64,000 bases of DNA, from NCBI RefSeq assembly GCF_040529335.1, contig NZ_CP159534.1, positions 992,001 through 1,056,000 on the forward strand, written 5' to 3'. Source of the stretch: Streptomyces sp. HUAS MG91. GTDB taxonomy: Bacteria > Actinomycetota > Actinomycetes > Streptomycetales > Streptomycetaceae. A program made the translations under genes and the position numbers. Below the pieces are notes generated by a model. It had not been told where the DNA came from. It made no database searches and was given only the letters and a program-made list of their open reading frames with translations. The stretch's first letter is position 1, and the number at the start of each line of letters is the position of its first letter. Of the stretch, positions 59,874 to 64,000 are shown piece by piece.

Positions 59874-60591
59874 CCACGACCGGGTGCTGTGCGGGGTCGA
59901 GCGTCTTGAGCAGGTATTCCATGTTCGCCTTCGACTGGCTCACGCAGGCCGAGGTGCCGCTGCCGTGGTCCATGTGCAGCCAGATGCTGCCGCCCTTGGT
60001 CTGGCCCTGCGGACGTGTCGGGTCGTTCGGCGCGGTGCCCTTCACCCGGTTGTAGTCGATCGCGATGACGTAGTCGAAGTCGTGCCAGTGCGACTTCGCC
60101 CAGTAGTGCGGCGCCTGGATCGACGCGGTCTGCGTGTAGGGCAGCTTCGCCCCCGGGTCGGCCAGGACGCCACCGGCGTCGCTGAGCGTGAACACGCCGA
60201 CGGGACTGCGCTTGTCGTCCTCCCGGTGGCTCGTCGTCCAGCCCTTCTTGCCGTTGTGCCCGGACCAGCCGCGGGCCTTCTTCCAGGTGTCGCCCGACTT
60301 GGTGTAGAGGACGATCGTCGAGTCCGCGGAGTTCTTCCCGTCCCCGTAGACCGCGACGACCTGCCGTGAGTTCGCGGGAATCTGCTTCTGGTAGCGGGCG
60401 CCGACGTCCGGGATCGTCTTCGAGGCGGCCGGCCGTGCCGCGTCGGTGTGCGCGTCGTCGTCCGAGCCGTGCCCTCCTGACGTGGCACTTCCGCCGTCCG
60501 CGCCGCACGCCGCCACCGTCGTCAGCAACACCCCGCAGGCCGCCGCCGCGACACCCGCCCGAACCGCACCCGCAATACGCATGCGTTCCAT
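59839..60591 (-). CDS. L,D-transpeptidase-like lipoprotein
   Basis: 250 residues from the ATG at 60591 (60582 also possible). Signal with lipobox TTVAACGAD, then a Ser/Asp-rich linker and a YkuD-related catalytic domain: IWLHMDHGSGTSACVSQSK carries His and Cys in the H...GTSAC arrangement rather than the usual SHGC. Upstream it has KTIPDVGARYQKQIPANSRQ, the pattern of the L,D-transpeptidase-catalytic family found in actinobacteria. It may modify peptidoglycan crosslinks at the cell surface. The long frame further upstream is not coding. Confidence 0.85.
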   Translation of the reverse strand: MERMRIAGAVRAGVAAAACGVLLTTVAACGADGGSATSGGHGSDDDAHTDAARPAASKTIPDVGARYQKQIPANSRQVVAVYGDGKNSADSTIVLYTKSGDTWKKARGWSGHNGKKGWTTSHREDDKRSPVGVFTLSDAGGVLADPGAKLPYTQTASIQAPHYWAKSHWHDFDYVIAIDYNRVKGTAPNDPTRPQGQTKGGSIWLHMDHGSGTSACVSQSKANMEYLLKTLDPAQHPVVVMGDKAELGAA

Positions 60592-60872
60592 GCTCGCACC
60601 CCGGCGGGCGAACCCCCGCGCCGGGCCCGGCCGCCACGGCCGTACCCGGCCGAATCTTTGCCGCCCGACAAAAAACCGTTTGCCTCCGGTCACTGAGGGG
60701 CGCGAACCTTTCACGGTTTGTTCCGTCGTCTTCCGCTCTTCCCACCCGCTTCCCGCCTCCACCCCTCCTGATCTCCGCTTCTCCCCCTCCACCACCCCGC
60801 GGCCCCTTCCGTCTCTCCCGCCTCCGCCATTCCCCCTCATCTTCTTATCGACTTGTCGATACCTGGGACGTC
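60592..60872. other. 281-bp gap with a long pyrimidine tract
   Basis: About 130 bases from 60720 to 60850 are mostly C and T on the plus strand. Near its end is the palindrome at 60846-60861. No gene is seen. The divergent promoters of the transpeptidase and the ABC exporter should lie here. Confidence 0.6.
60846..60861. promoter_or_regulatory. TATCGA-CTTG-TCGATA palindrome before the ABC exporter
   Basis: A perfect 16-base palindrome with a 4-base centre, 11 bp before the ATG at 60873. TATCG/CGATA half-sites are common operators of small TetR/PadR-type regulators in Streptomyces. No regulator gene is next to it within the window. Confidence 0.55.
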
Positions 60873-62753
60873 ATGCAGATCTCCGACCTTCCGTACTCCG
60901 ATCCGGGCGTGCCCGACGCGCGCTCCGGCCCCCGGTTCCTGCTCTGGCTCGGCCGGAACCAGATCGGCGGCCAGCTCAAGTCCCTCGCCTGGGGACTGCT
61001 CCACTTCAGCTCGGTCGCCGGTCTCCCGTACGGCGTGGGCTACGCCGTCCAGGCCGTCGTCGACCGCTCCGGCACCCGGCTCGCCGCCGCGGGCGGGCTG
61101 ATCGTGCTGCTCGGTGCCGCCATCGCGCTCGGCGACACCATGCTGCACCGCACCGCGGTCACCAACTGGATCACCGCGGCGGCCCGGGTGCAGCAACTGC
61201 TCGCCCGCAGGACCGCCGCGCTCGGCGCCGCGCTGACCCGGCGGGTGGCCGCCGGTGAGGTCGTCGCGGTGTCCACCGGCGACGTCGAGAAGATCGGCTG
61301 GTTCGTCGAGGCGCTCTCGCGCTTCGCCGCCGCCGCGCTCACCGTCGTCCTGGTCTGCGTCGCTCTCGTCGTGTACCAGCCCGCGCTGGGTGCCGTCGTC
61401 GCGATCGGCATGCCGGTTCTCGCCCTCGCCGTCCTGCCGCTGCTGCCCCGCGCCACCCGGCGCGCGGACCATCAGCGGGAGAAGGCGGGCCGCGCCACCG
61501 AACTCGCCTCGGACACGGTCGCCGGACTGCGCGTGCTGCGCGGCATCGGCGGCGAGGAACTCTTCCTCGACCGCTACCGCCGCGCCTCGCAGGAGGTCCG
61601 CAAGGCCGCCGTGCGCAGTGCTCGTATGTGGTCGCTCATCTCCGCGATCCAGGTCCTCCTTCCCGGACTGCTGCTCATCGTGGTCGTCTGGTACGGCGTC
61701 CACCTCGCCCGCGAGGGCCGGATCAGCGTGGGCGAACTGGTCACCGTGTACAGCGCGGTGATGATCCTGAACTACCCGCTGCGGCACTTCGAGGAGATCG
61801 CCATGGCGTACTCCTTCTCGCGGCCGTCGGCGCAGCGTGCCGCGCGGGTGCTCTCGCTGCAACGCGTCACCGAGCCCGCGGGCGGACTCCTCGACACGAC
61901 CGCGCCGTCCGGTGATCTGTACGACCCGGCCACCGGCGTGCTCGCCCCGGCCGGGCTCCTCACCGCCGTCGTGTGCGGTGACCCGGACCTGGCGGGGCGG
62001 CTCGCCGACCGGCTCGGCGGGCATCCGGCATCGACGGAGACGGGCGATGCCCCGAACCCCGACGACACCGCCGCCGGTGACGATGAGCGCGAGGCCGAGA
62101 AGGCAGGGCTGCCCTCCGTACTGCTGGGCGGGATCCCGCTGGACGAGCTGCCGCTGGACGTCGCCCGCTCGGTCGTGCTCGTCCAGGACAAGGATCCGGT
62201 GCTGCTCTCCGGCACGCTCGCCGAACTCCTCTACGTACCGTCCTCCGGTGCGGTCCGGCCGGAGGACGCGCTGGCCGCGGCGCAGTGCGCGGACGTGCTC
62301 GACGCCCTGGCGCAGTCGTCCCTGGACGAGGACCCCATGAGCGCCCGGATCACCGAGCGCGGCCGCTCCCTCTCGGGCGGCCAGCGCCAGCGTCTGGCGC
62401 TGGCCCGGTCGCTGGTCACCGACCCGGAGGCGCTGGTCCTCGACGAGCCCACGTCCGCCGTGGACTCGCACACCGAGGCCCGGATCGCCCAGGGGGTGCG
62501 TGCTCTGCGGCAGGGCCGCACGACGGTGGTCCTCACCTCGTCCCCGCTGCTCCTGGACCGCGCGGACCGGGTGGTGTTCGTCCAGGACGGCACGGCCGTC
62601 GCGGTCGGCGAGCACCGCGAACTGGTGCGTACCGAACCCCGGTACCGAGCGGTCGTCACCCGCGAGACCGACGCGGAGGCGCCGGCCGTGCGCACCGGCC
62701 CCCGACCGGCCTCCGAAACCGGCATCGAGATCGACATCGAGGAGACGGCATGA
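60873..62753 (+). CDS. ABC exporter half with degenerate Walker A
   Basis: 626 residues. Six membrane segments (about 25-320), then an ATPase domain in which the Walker A position reads VCGDPDLAGRLADRL (about 368-382) instead of GxxGxGKS/T. The signature LSGGQRQRLALARSL and Walker B LVLDEPTS are intact. An acidic insertion (STETGDAPNPDDTAAGDDER) follows the Walker A region. Such a subunit must pair with an active one. The next gene, which overlaps by 4 bp, has an intact Walker A, so the two form a heterodimeric exporter with one consensus and one degenerate ATP site. It starts 11 bp after a palindrome. Confidence 0.9.
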   Translation: MQISDLPYSDPGVPDARSGPRFLLWLGRNQIGGQLKSLAWGLLHFSSVAGLPYGVGYAVQAVVDRSGTRLAAAGGLIVLLGAAIALGDTMLHRTAVTNWITAAARVQQLLARRTAALGAALTRRVAAGEVVAVSTGDVEKIGWFVEALSRFAAAALTVVLVCVALVVYQPALGAVVAIGMPVLALAVLPLLPRATRRADHQREKAGRATELASDTVAGLRVLRGIGGEELFLDRYRRASQEVRKAAVRSARMWSLISAIQVLLPGLLLIVVVWYGVHLAREGRISVGELVTVYSAVMILNYPLRHFEEIAMAYSFSRPSAQRAARVLSLQRVTEPAGGLLDTTAPSGDLYDPATGVLAPAGLLTAVVCGDPDLAGRLADRLGGHPASTETGDAPNPDDTAAGDDEREAEKAGLPSVLLGGIPLDELPLDVARSVVLVQDKDPVLLSGTLAELLYVPSSGAVRPEDALAAAQCADVLDALAQSSLDEDPMSARITERGRSLSGGQRQRLALARSLVTDPEALVLDEPTSAVDSHTEARIAQGVRALRQGRTTVVLTSSPLLLDRADRVVFVQDGTAVAVGEHRELVRTEPRYRAVVTRETDAEAPAVRTGPRPASETGIEIDIEETA

Positions 62754-64000
62754 TCGGCGTAGCGCCACCGGCCTACGACCCGGCGGCCCCCACCACCGCG
62801 AACACCCTGCCGGTCGGCGCGCCGGCGACGGTGCGCGGCTATGTGCGCGAGCTGTACCAGCGCCACCGGCGCGCCTTTCTGCTGCTCATCGGCGTCAACA
62901 CGGTCTCGGTCGTCGCGTCCATGGTCGGGCCCTATCTGCTGGGCGGCCTGATCGAGGACGTCACGGACGGCGCGGGCGCGCTGCGCGACCTGCACCTGGA
63001 GCGGATCATCGCCGTGTTCGCGCTCGCCCTCGTCGTGCAGGCCGTGTTCACCCGGCAGGTGCGGCTGCGCGGGGCGATGCTCGGCGAGCGGATGCTGGCG
63101 GACCTGCGCGAGGACTTCCTGGTGCGCTCCGTCGGGCTGCCGCCCGGCGTCCTGGAGCGGGCCGGCACGGGCGATCTGCTCTCCCGGATCACCACGGACA
63201 TCGACCGCCTGGCGAACGCCATGCGGGAGGCCGTGCCGCAGCTGTCCATCGGTGTCGTGTGGGCGGCCCTGCTCATCGGCGGCCTCGCGGTCACCGCGCC
63301 GCCGCTGGCTCCGGTGATCCTGATCGCGGTACCGGTCCTCGTGATCGGCTGCCGCTGGTACTTCAAGCGGGCGCCGTCCGCGTACCGCTCGGAGGCGGCC
63401 GGGTACGCGGCCGTCGCCGCGGCGCTCGCGGAGACCGTGGACGCCGGCCGGACCGTCGAGGCGCACCGGCTCGGCGACCGCCGGGTGGAGCTGTCCGAGC
63501 GCCGCGTCAAGGAGTGGACGGCGTGGGAGCGCTACACGCTCTATCTGCGCTCGGTCCTCTTCCCCGTGATCAACGCGGTGCACGTCCTGGTGCTGCTGTC
63601 CGTCCTCCTGATCGGCGGCGTCTTCGTCCTCCAGGGCTGGATCGACGTCGGCCAGCTGACCACGAGCGCGCTCATCGCGCAGATGCTGGTGGATCCGGTG
63701 GGTCTGATCCTGCGCTGGTACGACGAGCTCCAGGTGGCCGGGGTGTCCCTGGCCCGGCTCGTCGGCGTACGGGACATCGAGCCGGACGCGGGCGACGCCT
63801 CGGTGCGCCCCGACGGGCGTGACGTGCACGCCGACGAGGTGCACTTCGGCTACCGCGAGGGCGTCGACGTGCTGCGCAAGGTGTCCCTCGAAGTGCGGCC
63901 GGGCACGCGGCTCGCCCTGGTCGGCCCGTCCGGTGCGGGCAAGTCGACGCTGGGCCGGCTGCTCGCCGGGATCTACGCGCCGCGAAGCGGGCAGGTCACG
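62750..64000 (+). CDS. ABC exporter half with intact Walker A (runs off right edge)
   Basis: 417 residues are in the window, open to the right edge. Six membrane segments (about 38-330), then the ATPase domain with Walker A GPSGAGKST (about 392-400). The rest of the ATPase is outside. The start overlaps the preceding ABC gene by 4 bp (ATGA). It is the active partner of the degenerate half. The substrate is unknown; this family includes drug and siderophore-type exporters. Confidence 0.92.
   Translation, partial: MIGVAPPAYDPAAPTTANTLPVGAPATVRGYVRELYQRHRRAFLLLIGVNTVSVVASMVGPYLLGGLIEDVTDGAGALRDLHLERIIAVFALALVVQAVFTRQVRLRGAMLGERMLADLREDFLVRSVGLPPGVLERAGTGDLLSRITTDIDRLANAMREAVPQLSIGVVWAALLIGGLAVTAPPLAPVILIAVPVLVIGCRWYFKRAPSAYRSEAAGYAAVAAALAETVDAGRTVEAHRLGDRRVELSERRVKEWTAWERYTLYLRSVLFPVINAVHVLVLLSVLLIGGVFVLQGWIDVGQLTTSALIAQMLVDPVGLILRWYDELQVAGVSLARLVGVRDIEPDAGDASVRPDGRDVHADEVHFGYREGVDVLRKVSLEVRPGTRLALVGPSGAGKSTLGRLLAGIYAPRSGQVT

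Overview
The window is about 70% or more G+C. Almost all codons end in G or C, GTG starts are common, and many gene ends and starts overlap in ATGA form. Families typical of the genus are present: mycothiol-dependent maleylpyruvate isomerase, DUF5997, PspAB, a GH18 chitinase with the 12-bp chitinase promoter repeats, and short Cys-ended leader peptides. This is the chromosome of a Streptomyces or a close relative. I saw no rRNA, tRNA, CRISPR array, insertion sequence or prophage. Most of it reads as core or sub-core chromosome with a few decayed genes.

Layout. 1-3.5 kb: start of a large DNA-repair-type ATPase, a flotillin/SPFH protein, and a small protein with a damaged start. 3.6-8.2 kb: DinB/maleylpyruvate isomerase family enzyme, IclR regulator, urocanate hydratase (hutU), histidine phosphatase, small membrane protein. 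8.2-13.5 kb: chitinase with promoter repeats, then a purine set (NCS2 permease, 8-oxoguanine-deaminase-like amidohydrolase, 2-oxoglutarate oxygenase). 13.5-15 kb: aminoglycoside phosphotransferase-fold kinase and DinB protein. 15.1-20.7 kb: a paoABCD-type molybdenum aldehyde oxidoreductase operon with a divergent TetR regulator and two palindromic operator candidates between them. 20.7-24.4 kb: HTH-less LysR effector-domain protein, DUF5997, MFS exporter, XRE-cupin regulator, GNAT acetyltransferase. 24.3-30.5 kb: ANTAR remnant, AraC regulator with quinone reductase, GNAT, YihY, DJ-1/PfpI protein, DEAD-box helicase.

30.6-36.5 kb holds the most unusual locus. Five tightly overlapping minus-strand genes encode a receiver-like/PIG-L deacetylase fusion, an ATP-grasp ligase, a PHP phosphoesterase, a processive GT2 synthase and a tiny membrane protein. 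A Tat-lipoprotein with a probable alpha/alpha-barrel fold converges on them. I infer a cell-surface amino-sugar polymer pathway that I cannot match to a described system. 36.6-42.5 kb: HtpX protease with PspAB, aldo/keto reductase, D-Ala-D-Ala carboxypeptidase, a membrane-anchored Mrr-type nuclease, and a methyltransferase behind a short leader ORF. 42.5-44 kb is decayed sequence (MocR remnant and an orphan frame). 44.1-51.7 kb: secreted M28 aminopeptidase, YjbQ protein, then a sulfonate operon (Cys leader peptide, ssuC, ssuB, ssuA, ssuD, flavin monooxygenase). 51.8-59.7 kb: MltG-like transglycosylase, MarR-controlled ABC exporter, FAD/Fe-S dehydrogenase, Tat-exported GH109-like protein. 59.8-64 kb: L,D-transpeptidase-like lipoprotein and a heterodimeric ABC exporter whose second subunit runs off the right edge.

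Regulation visible in the DNA includes several perfect inverted repeats next to starts (20.08, 30.60, 54.61, 58.16 and 60.85 kb). There are leaderless promoters for the Cys leader, for marR and probably for the xre/GNAT pair, and strong bidirectional terminator hairpins at convergent gene ends.
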